The notes beneath the pieces were generated by a model that saw nothing but the letters and a program-made list of their open reading frames with translations, searched no databases and was not told where the DNA came from. The translations under genes were made by a program, and so were the position numbers. From contig JAOPGA020001148.1 of the NCBI GenBank assembly GCA_026419775.2, positions 1-46,798 of the forward strand: DNA of 46,798 nucleotides, in the 5' to 3' direction. Of this stretch, positions 29,201 to 39,666 are shown one piece after another. Each line of letters opens with the position of its first letter. The stretch's first letter is position 1. The stretch comes from Acrasis kona. Lineage: Eukaryota; Heterolobosea; Eutetramitea; Acrasida; Acrasidae.

Positions 29201-31782
29201 GAATCTTACAAATCAGAATGTAACGTTAAGAATTCGCACCTCGAACGAATCGATGTGTTGGAGAGACAAAAAAGAGAATTGAACGATTTGAACGTAAAAA
29301 TGAATCTTGACCTGAGGGAATCTTATCAACAAAAACATGATGAATTCATTTTGCAAATTGAAATGATGAATCGAGATGGAGATCAATTGAGAGAAGATTT
29401 GAAAAATAATACCAACGAACGCGATCGATTGTTGAAACAAAAGAGACAAGTCGAACAAAATAATAGAGATTTACAAGAAGAGCTGAATTCGTGTAAATTG
29501 GAATTGAAGATGTCATCTAAAAATGGATTCGATTTTCAATCCAAAATTGAAAATTTGGAATCTAGATTGGCAGATGCATCCAATCAGATTCAAATTCATT
29601 TACAATCCAATCGAACTATCGCCGTAGAACGAGACGAAATCATCAAGAAGTACAAAAAGCAGGAGCGCGACATTTCGTCCATTCAATCAGAAATCACATC
29701 TCTTCATGATTTGTTACAACGAGAGAGAAATTTACATTCGGAAAAGATTTTGGAATTGGAAACAAGATTGGAACAATCAAATGTCGAATACTCGACGTTA
29801 CAAGTAGAGAGAGATTTGTTGCAACAAACCATTTCTAGAATACAAGAATCGACCAATAGAGAGCACACCCACTTTACAATTCTTCAACGAGAAATCAACG
29901 ACCACAAGTCGACCATTTCCGCTCTAGAGAACGAATTACAAAAATCAGATGATAAAATTAGAATCTTAATTTCCGAAAAGGAAGTACTATACGTAGACAT
30001 CGATAAGAAATCGCAGGAACAAAACAAGTGTTTGGAAAAGATTCAATTCTTGATCAAAAATCAAGTAAGTTTATTTTTAGAAAACACTCGTTACAATAAA
30101 TCCAAAAATAGACGGACCAAGAGGTCAAATCAAGCAGAGCACAAGAAGAGAACGCAAGACTCAAGGCCTTCATGAGACAATACGACATGAACCACGAAGA
30201 AAGCTCTCGAAGAGAATCTCAACTCGAATTCGAACTCGCATGCGAACGAGAGCGAATCACCAGTTTAGAAAATCAAATTTCTAATTCATGTCGAGCCATG
30301 AACGACCTTAGAGGAGCACACGGCGATCCGTTATCGCTCGACGGAGAAATAGCAGGAGTGTCGGAATTTGTTAGAGATTTACTACAAATCCAATCTGCAA
30401 GTGTGAACCAAATGCATCAACATTTGAAAAATAAGGTAGGCTATTACAATCATCAATCCTCTTCAAATATATTCAATTCGGAAAATGTAACAGGAAATTC
30501 TATTAAGGGGTATGGAGAAGAACATGTCCGTAGAGAAGCAACGGGCACTGGAAATGCAACAAGTCCACACCAATCGATTCAACGACGTGATGGAATCGAC
30601 CAAGGAATTGATGAATTTTGAAAATGGTGAGTAAATTAATTTGGAGATGTGTGTAAAATCTTGATAGGCATGTATGATCATTTGATTAGCATTTTGAAAA
30701 ATCAAATGTTCAAGTACAAGAATGAAGTAGATGGATTATTGATGAGATTTGAAAATAATCATGATGATGATGATCGAGATGGAAATTGGATTGTTCAATT
30801 TGGAATCTCGTTGAACGAATGCGAGCATTTACAAAATGTGTTGATACAAGCGATCGAAGAGAGACAAGCACTTGCTAGATCAGGAAGTGATTATCATATC
30901 AAGTGCATAAAGAATCAAGGATTGTTGATGGATTTGAAAAACGAATTACAAGAATTACAAGACAAGATGGATGTGAATCACCGAAAAATGAAACATTTGA
31001 AAATGATTCATGGGCACTTGAATAGAGATGTGAATCACTTGTTGGATGATTTGGAACATTTGGCATCAAGTTGCATCTCATCACCAAATTCGTCCATGAT
31101 TGAATTCGATCAATTATTTGCATCACTTGAATTTAGATTACAATTTACAAGTCAATTATCTGATCCTGATGTGAAGGAAAGAGTGAGGAGATTACAAGTG
31201 ATTGATTCTGAATTAGCCAAACAATTCAAAAATAGAAAAGATTTAAAATTAGAAAGATACTATCAGTATATTGGTGATACTTTAAAAAATTGTAATAAAG
31301 ATTGTAATGTTGATGATGTTTTGTTTGAACACATAAAGAGGCTAATCAATGAACTCTCTGTTCGTAATGATTTACATCAGAATAAAGTTGACCAGTGCAC
31401 ATCAGAACAAGTCAGGACTCAATTAGAACTATCGCAAGATAAACAATTTGAACAAGACATTATCGATGAGATTGTGAAGAGCGAACAAAAGTATAAAATG
31501 CATTTTCAAGATGTTGTGAAAGCCACTGAGAAGAGAGACCAAATGTTTGACATCATCATGAGTCAACGCCCAGGAAGGAACAAGGAGTCTGATTTGAACG
31601 AACAGGAAAAGGCTAGTATCGATGAGATCGTGAGATCAGAGTTAAAGGAAGCACGTATCCGCGTATCTTCATACGAACAAAGATGCATTTCTGTCCAAGA
31701 TGAATTAGAGCACATCAAGTCAGAACTTTATCAAGCACAATCATTATTGGGTCAATTACTTGAACAACAAGAAAATCATTAA
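26201..31782 (+). CDS. Giant coiled-coil protein, 1811 residues (centrosomal/rootletin type)
   Basis: There are four exons: 26201-30064, 30112-30435, 30494-30626 and 30668-31782. Introns are 47, 58 and 41 bp. The first ~115 residues are disordered and rich in Ser-Pro sites (FRTPSPNPTMLI, SLSPLSPLSPKSGSV), candidates for proline-directed kinases. Residues from about 85 to the C-terminus are almost unbroken heptad repeats rich in Glu, Lys, Arg, Gln and Leu, with no motor, GTPase or membrane segment. Length and layout match rootletin, CEP-type or Golgi tether proteins, and I cannot tell which. Splicing at 30436-30493 restores a coiled-coil frame (GMEKNMSVEKQRALEMQQ), whereas reading through gives non-helical sequence and stops at 30621, so the intron is well supported. 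The stop is 32 bp from that of the convergent RRM gene. Confidence 0.75.
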
Positions 31783-31814
31783 ATGTACTTTTATTTGATA
31801 CAAAGTGTTATTTA

Positions 31815-32580
31815 TCATTGTTGTTGTGGTTCAAGTTGAGGATCCGAAGCGCTCCAGTTTTGATTATTATAAAAGTTTTCAAACCCTACGCCTTGCGCTC
31901 CATTTTCTTGTATTCCTTGTTGAGGGTCTCCGACTTGATGATACTGTTGTTGTTGAGCATAGTAGTAATGATAGTATGGATTGTTTGGCTGTTGATAAAA
32001 TTGATATTGTGGCGGGAGAAATTGTTGTTGTTGAGGGTCATAAACATGTGCTGGGTTATATTGTGGGTTGGGGATGTGAGGCTGCGAAAAGTGCTGGGGA
32101 TATGTTTGATAATTTTGATAAATGTGAGGTGGTCCTTGTGGCATCCCTCCTCTTGGTTGGTTGTGGTTGGCTCTTGGAGCTTGCTGGCTATTTGGCGCAT
32201 CTCCCCGTGTTCCACCTCTGTATGCGTCGCCGACATTCATCTTGATAACATTAGTATATGATGAGAAGGTTACTTACCGTCTTGTTCATTAACGTTACGA
32301 AGCCCTCTTGTTTGGCCTTCTCCGAACCTTCTGCGTCCGCAAAAGTTACAAACCCATATCCTTTACTCTGGTTAAAGTTGAACTTGTCCCTTATAATTTT
32401 AACTTCTGCGACCTCCCCGTATTTGGAGAAGCACTCTTTTAAATTTTCTTCTGTTGCCTATAGTAATGTTGGTTTATTCATAAACAAATTACGCACCTTC
32501 CAGCTTATACCCCCAACGAATAATGTATTAGGTTTGTGTTGGATTTGTGTTTGTGGTGATTGTTGCGGCGGCGAGCTCAT
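31815..32580 (-). CDS. RRM RNA-binding protein, DAZ/boule-like
   Basis: There are three exons, 32580-32497, 32457-32278 and 32240-31815, giving 229 residues. Introns are 39 and 37 bp. There is one RRM (about 18-100): RNP2 is TLFVGGISWK and RNP1 is SKGYGFVTF, with the helix ATEENLKECFSKYGEVAEVK between them. After RNP1 the sequence ends in LMNKTMNVGDAYRGG. The arrangement 'FVGGI...SKGYGFV.F...LN(V/L)G.A.R' recalls DAZ/boule and related translation regulators. The C-terminal half is a Pro/Gln/Tyr/Asn-rich low-complexity tail that could support condensates or protein contacts. A Musashi/hnRNP-type protein is the alternative. The start begins a short Pro/Gln head, MSSPPQQSPQTQ. Confidence 0.72.
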
Positions 32581-32909
32581 TGTATTATTGTTCAAAAAAA
32601 GATCGCTTAGGTGATCGAGGATGTTTGTGATCTATATCTGCCGATCGTAGGATTGAGACTGAGAACGGGGATAATGTTTGATCACCCAGTGGATTAGGTT
32701 GCCTCTTACAAATTAATATAACGATTGTTATAAAAGTGCGACCATTTTTCAAAGGGTAAATCAATGGTTATAACAACCGCCAAACTAGGAATATTACGGG
32801 CGCTACATTTAGATCGCTAATATCCAATGCAAGAGCTTTGACACTTGTGCAAGAATTCTCGATATGTTTAAGCAGAGGTAAGGAAGAAATCTTGTAATGA
32901 AAAATCAAA
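32581..32909. promoter_or_regulatory. Divergent promoter region with clustered GATC words
   Basis: These 329 bp lie between the RRM gene start (-) and the adenylate-kinase-like start (+). GATC occurs six times, five of them within about 80 bp (32600-32680), often as GATCG or CGATC. This cluster could be a binding-site array. No ORF or RNA gene is evident. Confidence 0.3.
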
Positions 32910-34397
32910 ATGCATCGAACAAGATGCTACTTGGTGAGGAATATTGCCAACAAGTTGTTGTTTAATTACGGACTTTCGAAACCACATTTCAGTCAATTCA
33001 GGCGGTATACAAATGACGCGAGTGCGAGACAGACCGCGATGCCAGCAAACCCGAACGAACCTATACCAATCAATGTTGGCCAGGACTCAACTACAATAAT
33101 ATCTTCTCCACTACCCCAATCCATCAACATTCCTGAAGGAACGACAGCGACCATAATTACAACACACCAAGAGCCTACAACCAATCCTCAACAAGTGGTG
33201 GTCACGACGCAGCCAAATTCCGATGCAACCTTAGATAAAGAATTGGAAATTAAGGATCCCGCATTAATTTTCGACCAGGTTATGAAGAAACTAGAAGATA
33301 AGTTCGGGAAAGAAAAGTTACATTTTCCGAAAGAGATTTACTTCATCTTGGGAGCACCAGGTGCTGGCAAAGGTACCATGAACAAGTACATTATGCGGGA
33401 GAGAGGCATAATAGCAAAACCTGTTGTGACGAGCGACTTACTAGAGACGCCAGAGATGAAAAAGTTAAAAGATGAAGGTTACTTGATTTCGGACAGGCAA
33501 GTCATTGAATTAGTCTTTGCGAAGTTGTTGGAACCCATTTATGAAAATGGTGCTATTGTAGATGGATTTATAAGAACAGTTGTCCAAGCACATTGTGTTT
33601 CATTCTTGTATGATTACATGTTACAATTATGTAAAGAGATGCGCGACACTCCGTACGCTGCAAAATTTCGTAGGCCAGTCTTCCGTATAACTGTTTTGTT
33701 TGTTGATGAACAAGTTTCTGTTTTAAGACAAATATCTCGAGGTAAGCAAGTAGCAGAAAACAATCGCATCAGAAGAGAGACTGGTATTGGTACGCTTCTT
33801 GAGGAGAGGGCAACTGATGTAAGTCCAGAGGCTGCTAAAAAAAGATACAAGTTTTTCCGTGACAATATTTATGAAAGTGTGAAATTGTTGAAAGAAAAGT
33901 TTGATTACAATTTTATTGATGCAAGTGGAGACATTGCACAAGTTGCCAAGAATGTTATCGCAGAGTACGCTTACCAAAGCAGTATAGAGCTCGGTAAGGA
34001 GACCTTTGACATGATTACAAACATACCTCCTGCCGAAGACGTAATTTTACATGCCAGACAACAATTAGTGAAGAGACTAGATGGATATCAACAAAGACAT
34101 TACGAACTTTTCAAGGAAGTACTCAAAATTATACAAGAAGAATTTTTACATATTATTAAAAGACAGGCCTTGAGTGGTGTGGCTATTATTAGAAGCGAAA
34201 ATGAGATCTTCAACGACCCAATGGCTTTGAACATGGTTCTGGACGTATTGACTGAGAGGGGTTATCAGGTGATTTTGGATTACGAAAGAAAGTTGATACC
34301 AGTTAAAATGGATCCAGCTACTTTTGAAATAATATGCACTCCAAAGAGACTGTTCCACTTTGAGATACAATTCTCTCGACCCAAGATCAGGAATTAA
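32910..34397 (+). CDS. Mitochondrial adenylate-kinase-like protein with a C-terminal extension
   Basis: The protein has 495 residues in a single exon. The Arg-rich N-terminus (MHRTRCYLVRNIANKLLF) looks like a mitochondrial targeting peptide, followed by a Thr/Pro linker to about residue 105. The kinase core begins KEIYFILGAPGAGKGTMNKY (P-loop 148-156). It has VTSDLLETPEM as the NMP-binding region, GAIVDGFIRT where adenylate kinases have DGFPRT, and a lid region near RQISRGKQVAENN. The last ~140 residues (about 355-495) are an extra alpha/beta region not found in ordinary adenylate kinases. The same kind of extended layout occurs in some plant organellar adenylate-kinase family proteins. Pro-to-Ile in DGFPRT may alter AMP binding. 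Activity on AMP is likely but unproven. Confidence 0.7.
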   Translation: MHRTRCYLVRNIANKLLFNYGLSKPHFSQFRRYTNDASARQTAMPANPNEPIPINVGQDSTTIISSPLPQSINIPEGTTATIITTHQEPTTNPQQVVVTTQPNSDATLDKELEIKDPALIFDQVMKKLEDKFGKEKLHFPKEIYFILGAPGAGKGTMNKYIMRERGIIAKPVVTSDLLETPEMKKLKDEGYLISDRQVIELVFAKLLEPIYENGAIVDGFIRTVVQAHCVSFLYDYMLQLCKEMRDTPYAAKFRRPVFRITVLFVDEQVSVLRQISRGKQVAENNRIRRETGIGTLLEERATDVSPEAAKKRYKFFRDNIYESVKLLKEKFDYNFIDASGDIAQVAKNVIAEYAYQSSIELGKETFDMITNIPPAEDVILHARQQLVKRLDGYQQRHYELFKEVLKIIQEEFLHIIKRQALSGVAIIRSENEIFNDPMALNMVLDVLTERGYQVILDYERKLIPVKMDPATFEIICTPKRLFHFEIQFSRPKIRN

Positions 34398-34509
34398 TTT
34401 ATTTTGTAATATTGAATAAAAGACAGTATAATAACAAGAACTTGTTTCCTTCCAAATAATCTTGCGAAAGATTTGAGATTAGAACGACAAGATAATTAAA
34501 AGTGTACAT

Positions 34510-36892
34510 TTATAATTTATAATTATCCGACGCGTCATGATTATTTGCTTTCCGTATATAATCTTGAAAAGGTGTGTAAAAGAAGAAACGATCATAAGTA
34601 TCCAACAAGTTCTCCACAACGCTCCTCATGATGTCTTCGAACAAATTCTGAGGTAATGGATTTAAATGTGGATCTTGTTTATAGGCCTCAGCAGCAGTTA
34701 GTACGGGCTCTATTCGTCGCTTGTCCAAGTTAACTTGAAACTCTGAATTAGCCAGCAAGTACAAATTAATGATTAATCTTGCATGAATTGCCCTCTGTTC
34801 TACATCTTCAAAAATTTGGTACCTCTTTACTTCGTCATAAATCATCACGTTCTATCATTGTAACAACATTTCAAAAATAAATAATTACCTCCAATGAGAA
34901 TTCCTTACATGCAAAATCACGCATCAAGTCATGAGTGCGAGGATGTCCCATCAATAAATGTATGGTCTCCTCTGAACTCTCGAAACTAAATCCAGAAAAG
35001 GCCTGCCAAGTGTTAATATATACATTGTAATCAAGTCAACTAACTTCTATCGGTGTGTACATGTTTTGTTGAGCACTCATCTGTGCCACTCTAGAGAATC
35101 GTATAGCGGCCATATGTAGCACGCCAGGTAACGCCACCAAACCAAGTATGTCCCAGAAAATAAATTGTAAAATATACAGGGTCAAATGTACATTCACAAG
35201 TGTTTTTTGTCTGTTAATCTCGCTGGTGAGCTGATACGTTTGCAAAACGAAACGAATCACAGCATAATTAAAAATAGCAACGCCCATCATGTAGTTTTCC
35301 AAACGGAACATGAGGGGATCGTCGTCGAACAGAATATTTTTAATTGTTAGCATCAAAGTGCTGCTTTTTTGTTTATTAAAACACATGTACAACAAATCAA
35401 TACTACTCATTGTAATCATGGTCAACCCAACAAGCAAAATCAACACAATTTGAAAATAAAACGCAATGTCCGTGAATTTACACTGTCCTTGATAGGCAGC
35501 TGACTGAGACACACAAACCGCATATACAGCCAATACAACCACTGCAATGGCGATGCCTTTGAATAACTTTGTGGAAGTCAACTTCAAAATTCTATACATG
35601 ACGTTGGTTAATGCATTAGGTTCTTCGACAACTCCACGCACGGGTCCATTTTGTGTTTGTAAGTAAAGTAATTTATTCGTCCTTCTCTTTGAATAAAAGT
35701 GATAAAATGTAATTAGTATTCCTACAACGTTCAAAATCAAAAATGGATTAATCACATAAATGGTAAGGTAACATTCAATTTGTGAATAAGCGTTCGATAC
35801 GTCCAATAAGTGCATTCCTGCTATCCAACTTGAAGGTACCGATTGTGTTTCTTCGATTAAAATGCTCAAAATCTTCCACGTCAGGAACGAGTAGGGTATG
35901 AATCCACGAGAGATCATAAAGTTGCTACCTCTATTAAGGATGCAAAGAATGAGCAGTATGATGCTTGCGCCGACCACTAACGCTCTAATTAAAGTCAATA
36001 AAATGAAAACTAATAATTCGTTGGGTTGATCGGGTGCCACATTGAAGAATACATATGGTTTGGTGTCATTTCTTGTGGGTTCTGGTGTCCCTGTGAATGT
36101 AGGTGTGGGCGTATGTTGATCTGATGGGACGGGTGTCGTTGGAGTCGTTGGCGAAGGTGTTGTTGGTGAAGGTGTTGAGGGAGATGGCGAAGTGGGTCCC
36201 GTTGGTGATGGTGTTGGGGAACCGACTGGTGGTGGTGATGATGGGTTCGGTGTAGTGATCGGCTCCGATGAAGTTGGTATTGGTGATGGTGTCGGGCTGG
36301 AGGGTGATTCACCACACGAATATGTAATTGACAGGTATGAAGGTTTTCCCGACTCTGACGAAGGGACTGTAATCACGTTAGTCGATACAAAAGAAGCCAT
36401 AAACCCCCATTCTGTGTCTCCGCTAGCGTATGATGCTGATATGGATGAAGTAAGATCCACGGGTGCTGGTGGATCTAATTTTGTACCGGTATTGTCATAA
36501 AATTTAATTCCCCCTATAACCACAACTTCTGTTCTTGGTCTTGTGTCGTACGTTACTGTGTATAAATCCCATACAGGCTCCGAATATATTATTTTTGTAA
36601 TGCTCACTGTTACTGCACCTGTGAATGGTATGTCTGTTGCACTAGAGATGCTTGCAGGAAACTGTAATGTTGCTTTTGAAATTGTACACCCAGTTGGTAT
36701 ATTATTTAGTGGATATGCGTACAGTCCAAATCTTCCTGTGCCTAGCACTATACTTCCTGCCCCCGCAAAGTTTTCTTTTGCATTCGCCGTTAAGATAGCC
36801 ACGTTCTTCGATACAAATGATGTTGTTGTTAATGTGAGTGAGTGTGTGGCCAATGCTACAAGTAGGCACAGCACTACCCGTGGTCTGGTCAT
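34510..36892 (-). CDS. G-protein receptor-like protein: DNRLRE-like ectodomain, PTS linker, 7TM, RGS
   Basis: There are three exons, 36892-35045, 35002-34889 and 34851-34510, giving 767 residues. Introns are 42 bp (GTTAGT donor) and 37 bp. A signal peptide (MTRPRVVLCLLVALATHSL) precedes an ectodomain (about 25-195) with VAILTANAKENFAGAGSIVL and a later TGCTISKATLQF, the pattern of DNRLRE/CBM96-type beta-sandwich modules. A Pro/Thr/Ser linker follows (about 200-275). Seven hydrophobic helices come next (about 285-600). Splicing reveals a C-terminal RGS domain: DLMRDFACKEFSLENVMIYD and YKR-like YDEVKRYQIF. It should sense an extracellular, possibly glycan, ligand and speed G-alpha GTP hydrolysis. 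Plants have a 7TM-RGS protein without such an ectodomain. Left unspliced, the ORF would stop at 35036 and lose the RGS domain. Confidence 0.78.
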
Positions 36893-36987
36893 TCTTGGGT
36901 GTCAAATGTCTGTTCAATAAAAATAGACTACATTAGAAGTGAACAAAAAACATACCATAAATATTACATACAACTGAAAACAAATTA

Positions 36988-37181
36988 ATGTCGTTGAGCA
37001 TCCGAGGGCTCATAATTGATTTGCTACATCATGTTGGTTTGACCCAGGATTTGTTAGTGGAGCGATTCATGTCATCTCGTCTGTCATTTTGGACGTGAGA
37101 GAACTTCAATTTGACTAATATCCCACGTCGTTATCTAGACACAATGGCACAAATCATAACAAGACCAAATTTATGAAATAA
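36988..37181 (+). CDS. Possible 49-residue two-exon microprotein
   Basis: The exons would be 36988-37094 and 37139-37181, with a 44-bp intron (GTGAGA donor, GACTAAT branch, TTATCTAG acceptor). The peptide starts MSLSIRGLIIDLLHHVGLTQ, continues with two predicted amphipathic helices and has a basic tail ending KTKFMK. The splice signals are typical for this genome, which is the main support. Without the intron it ends at 37098 with 36 residues. I recognise no family. It fills an otherwise empty gap and is convergent with the BTB gene, 39 bp between stops. Confidence 0.3.
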
Positions 37182-37220
37182 AGTAAAATCTTTTAATTCA
37201 ACTGTACAATAAATGTGTGA

Positions 37221-37979
37221 TTAGTAGCTCACAAATGACTTCCTTCTTGCAAAAGGTTTGGTGCTTTGATGTATTTTGGATTTGGTTTGTACAATGACCT
37301 GCTCCATGTGCTTAATCTCAACGACCTTGGTTGTGCTGTGACCTAAAAATTCTATTCTTGCAATGGATCCTGAAGCGCTTCTAACCGTTCCCATGCAACC
37401 TCTGTATGTCCCTGTAATGATCTTCACAAATTTACCTGTCCAAGAGGATGGACTGGGAGTGACGTTTTGTTCAATGTTTTGTAATTTTGGTTTTGCTGCT
37501 ACTTGTGAGCTAAACATTGCATCTATGTGGTCAGAAAGAGCGGATATGCCATAAAAGTGTGCCTCTCTTGCAATTCCCCTTAATACATCCTTGTTTGTGG
37601 AGTCAGGTAGGATAAATACGTTCAGGTCTCCGCAGCAGCGTAAGTAGTTGAGAATGTACCTAAAATGTTCCCCACTCCGGTCGATGAATATGTTACCGTT
37701 CTTGTCTTTGGACAGACTGAACTGGCTATTGATCATCACGCACAACATGTGCTGTTCTCCGTCAACTGGAAGATTCTTTGTTAGGGTATCTCTTGTTGTG
37801 GTGTAAATGCAACCACCAACGTTGAGTCCAATAACTTCGCTGAAAGGAGATAAGACGCTCATTATTTTCTGCTGCTGTTTGTATAGTGCTTTCTCCGCTT
37901 CAATGGCATTTTGTTGGCGGTGTATTTCTTCTGTTAGTTCTTCTAATAAAAGGGATAGTGCGAGTGTGTTTTTTCTCAT
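37221..37979 (-). CDS. BTB (T1/KCTD-type) protein with a KOW-like C-terminal module
   Basis: The protein has 252 residues in a single exon. A short coiled coil (about 5-40, LLEELTEEIHRQQNAIEAEK) precedes a T1-type BTB domain (about 45-155): EVIGLNVGGCIYTTTRDTL, GNIFIDRSGEHFRYILNYLR, then ILPDSTNKDVLRGIAREAHF plus YGI. These are the KCTD/potassium-channel T1 blocks. A C-terminal module (about 183-230) reads GKFVKIITGTYRGCMGTVRS and then ARIEFLGHSTTKVVEI, which fits a KOW/SH3-like barrel. KCTD proteins act as oligomeric adaptors, often for CUL3 ligases. A T1-KOW combination is unusual to my knowledge. The start was taken at the first Met. Confidence 0.75.
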   Translation of the reverse strand: MRKNTLALSLLLEELTEEIHRQQNAIEAEKALYKQQQKIMSVLSPFSEVIGLNVGGCIYTTTRDTLTKNLPVDGEQHMLCVMINSQFSLSKDKNGNIFIDRSGEHFRYILNYLRCCGDLNVFILPDSTNKDVLRGIAREAHFYGISALSDHIDAMFSSQVAAKPKLQNIEQNVTPSPSSWTGKFVKIITGTYRGCMGTVRSASGSIARIEFLGHSTTKVVEIKHMEQVIVQTKSKIHQSTKPFARRKSFVSY

Positions 37980-38408
37980 TTTTGAAAATCATATATTAAA
38001 CTACATCCTTTTATAATCGTGATGACGGTCAGTGATGTGACCATGAGTGATGCAATTATATTTTTGTAAAGGATTTTGTAGTTTTAACAAAGTTTTATTG
38101 TAGAATAGCGTCACCTTAAATTGCTTCAATACTAATATTGGTTACATATACCAGCTCGCAAAGTAGAAGTAAATGGAATGGCAACTTTGCGCTTAAAGTT
38201 ATACAAATTATTTAAAGGTTGTTTTTGATAATATTTTTAAAACAAACGAATAGTAAACACTTTACGAATTATTTTAATTGATTAATTTGAAGGGTCTTCA
38301 AACAGCACCTACTTTAAAACTACAAACAAGTCCAAAAATCTAAATTCGGATTCGACAAAACTCCCATTATTCAGAATCAATTGACGATTGCATACAGGTT
38401 TATTAAAC
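37980..38408. other. Intergenic region, 429 bp
   Basis: This is AT-rich sequence between the BTB gene start (-) and the stop of the cullin-like gene (-). No ORF, tRNA or repeat stands out. Confidence 0.4.
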
Positions 38409-39602
38409 TTATTTAAAAAACTTCATTCTATCTCTTGGAGATGAAAATTTATTATTTACATTCAAAATCCTACCATCTATTTGTAGCAAATTAGATGTAC
38501 GGTGTTCTTTACTGTATAATCTGCACAAATTTCTAGTTTGTTTGACAATATCAGATATGCTAAGTCCTGTTTTATGTGAGAGCTGAACAAAGCTATATCC
38601 GTTACTGTCAGCTTCATTGAAGCTCAACAGGATACATGCCTGTGCTCCATTTACTACAAATTCATAATTTTTATCATAATATTCAGAAGTAAGATGCATT
38701 GATCCAGATCCTAATTGCCATATCACACTACCATTATGTTTATATTTTTTTATAAACTCTTCATATGACTTGATGCTGTTTAGCAGACAATCATCTGTAA
38801 ACACGCATTGTCGGAGGCAAGTATAGTTTAAAGAATAAAAGTGCTTCATTAACCTCACATTAAATTGCTCTATTTTGGAGTCATTTTGTAAGTTGCCAAC
38901 ATCCAGATCGTGATTGTACTCTATCATTAGCAAATCACTCATTTTAACATCATGTACCATACTATCCACTGTTGCAAGTGGGTCCACGCCAAAATGCAAT
39001 GTTAGTATTGTAAGTACTTCTTGTAATGCAGCAATATAATTCTTTGAGGAGTAGTGATTAGATAGTGAGGACAAGATAAGATTTTCAATACTAATAATGC
39101 AGGAGAGAATTGTTTGAAGAGGGCAGAATGACAACAGGGAACACATATCGATAAGGTTTTGTTTTACAGCCTCTAGATCTGCAGCATGTTCTTCAAGAAG
39201 CTTTGAAATAAAAGTACACACATACGAAGACATATCCTCATCCCAATCATTGACAATTTCTCTATATGCATCATTTAATGCATTGATAAGACTATTCGAC
39301 AAAATACATTCACCTGCCTCTGGCATTGATTCAGTCATTCTATCATAATACAACATAATATTGATCAAGATCTCGATATGATGCGTTACGTTTTGATTTC
39401 TACAAATATTTACCACCTCACGCTTCATTGTATCACAAAATAAAAGCAAGATTTTATCTGATTCTCCTCCGTTATGGGTAATTGTAGAATACCTTCTCCT
39501 GAAATTCAATATCGCCGTCGACACATCCTCTCTCATCTCTACCTTGAACGCTCCTATAATATCCTTGGTTTCTATCTGCATGGTTGTCCTTTCAATCTTC
39601 AA
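38409..39602 (-). CDS. Truncated, divergent cullin-like protein
   Basis: The protein has 397 residues in a single exon. The C-terminal half follows the cullin homology order: EQFNVRLMKHFYSLNYTCLR, then GSVIWQLGSGSMHLTSEYYD, then YEFVVNGAQACILLSFNEAD (cullin 'L.W....G...L......YEL.VS..Q..ILLLFN'), QLSHKTGLSISDIVKQTRNL, and a terminal ILNVNNKFSSPRDRMKFFK matching the 'VN..F..K..RIKI' strand. True cullins (about 700-800 residues) continue into a winged-helix domain with the neddylation Lys, and begin with three cullin repeats. Both are missing here, leaving a short helical N-terminus. RBX1 binding and NEDD8 activation are therefore doubtful. Its start is 64 bp downstream of the LYS1 stop on the same strand. 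Confidence 0.6.
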   Translation of the reverse strand: MKIERTTMQIETKDIIGAFKVEMREDVSTAILNFRRRYSTITHNGGESDKILLLFCDTMKREVVNICRNQNVTHHIEILINIMLYYDRMTESMPEAGECILSNSLINALNDAYREIVNDWDEDMSSYVCTFISKLLEEHAADLEAVKQNLIDMCSLLSFCPLQTILSCIISIENLILSSLSNHYSSKNYIAALQEVLTILTLHFGVDPLATVDSMVHDVKMSDLLMIEYNHDLDVGNLQNDSKIEQFNVRLMKHFYSLNYTCLRQCVFTDDCLLNSIKSYEEFIKKYKHNGSVIWQLGSGSMHLTSEYYDKNYEFVVNGAQACILLSFNEADSNGYSFVQLSHKTGLSISDIVKQTRNLCRLYSKEHRTSNLLQIDGRILNVNNKFSSPRDRMKFFK

Positions 39603-39666
39603 CTCTTACAAAAAAACCTCAGATTTCACAACCCAACAACACATTTTAAAACAAGCAATGATTTAT

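Noticed and set aside
31805-32261. Plus-strand ORFs opposite the RRM gene
   Set aside because: They are antisense to the Gln/Tyr-rich tail. The minus-strand gene has RNP1/RNP2 motifs and clean introns.
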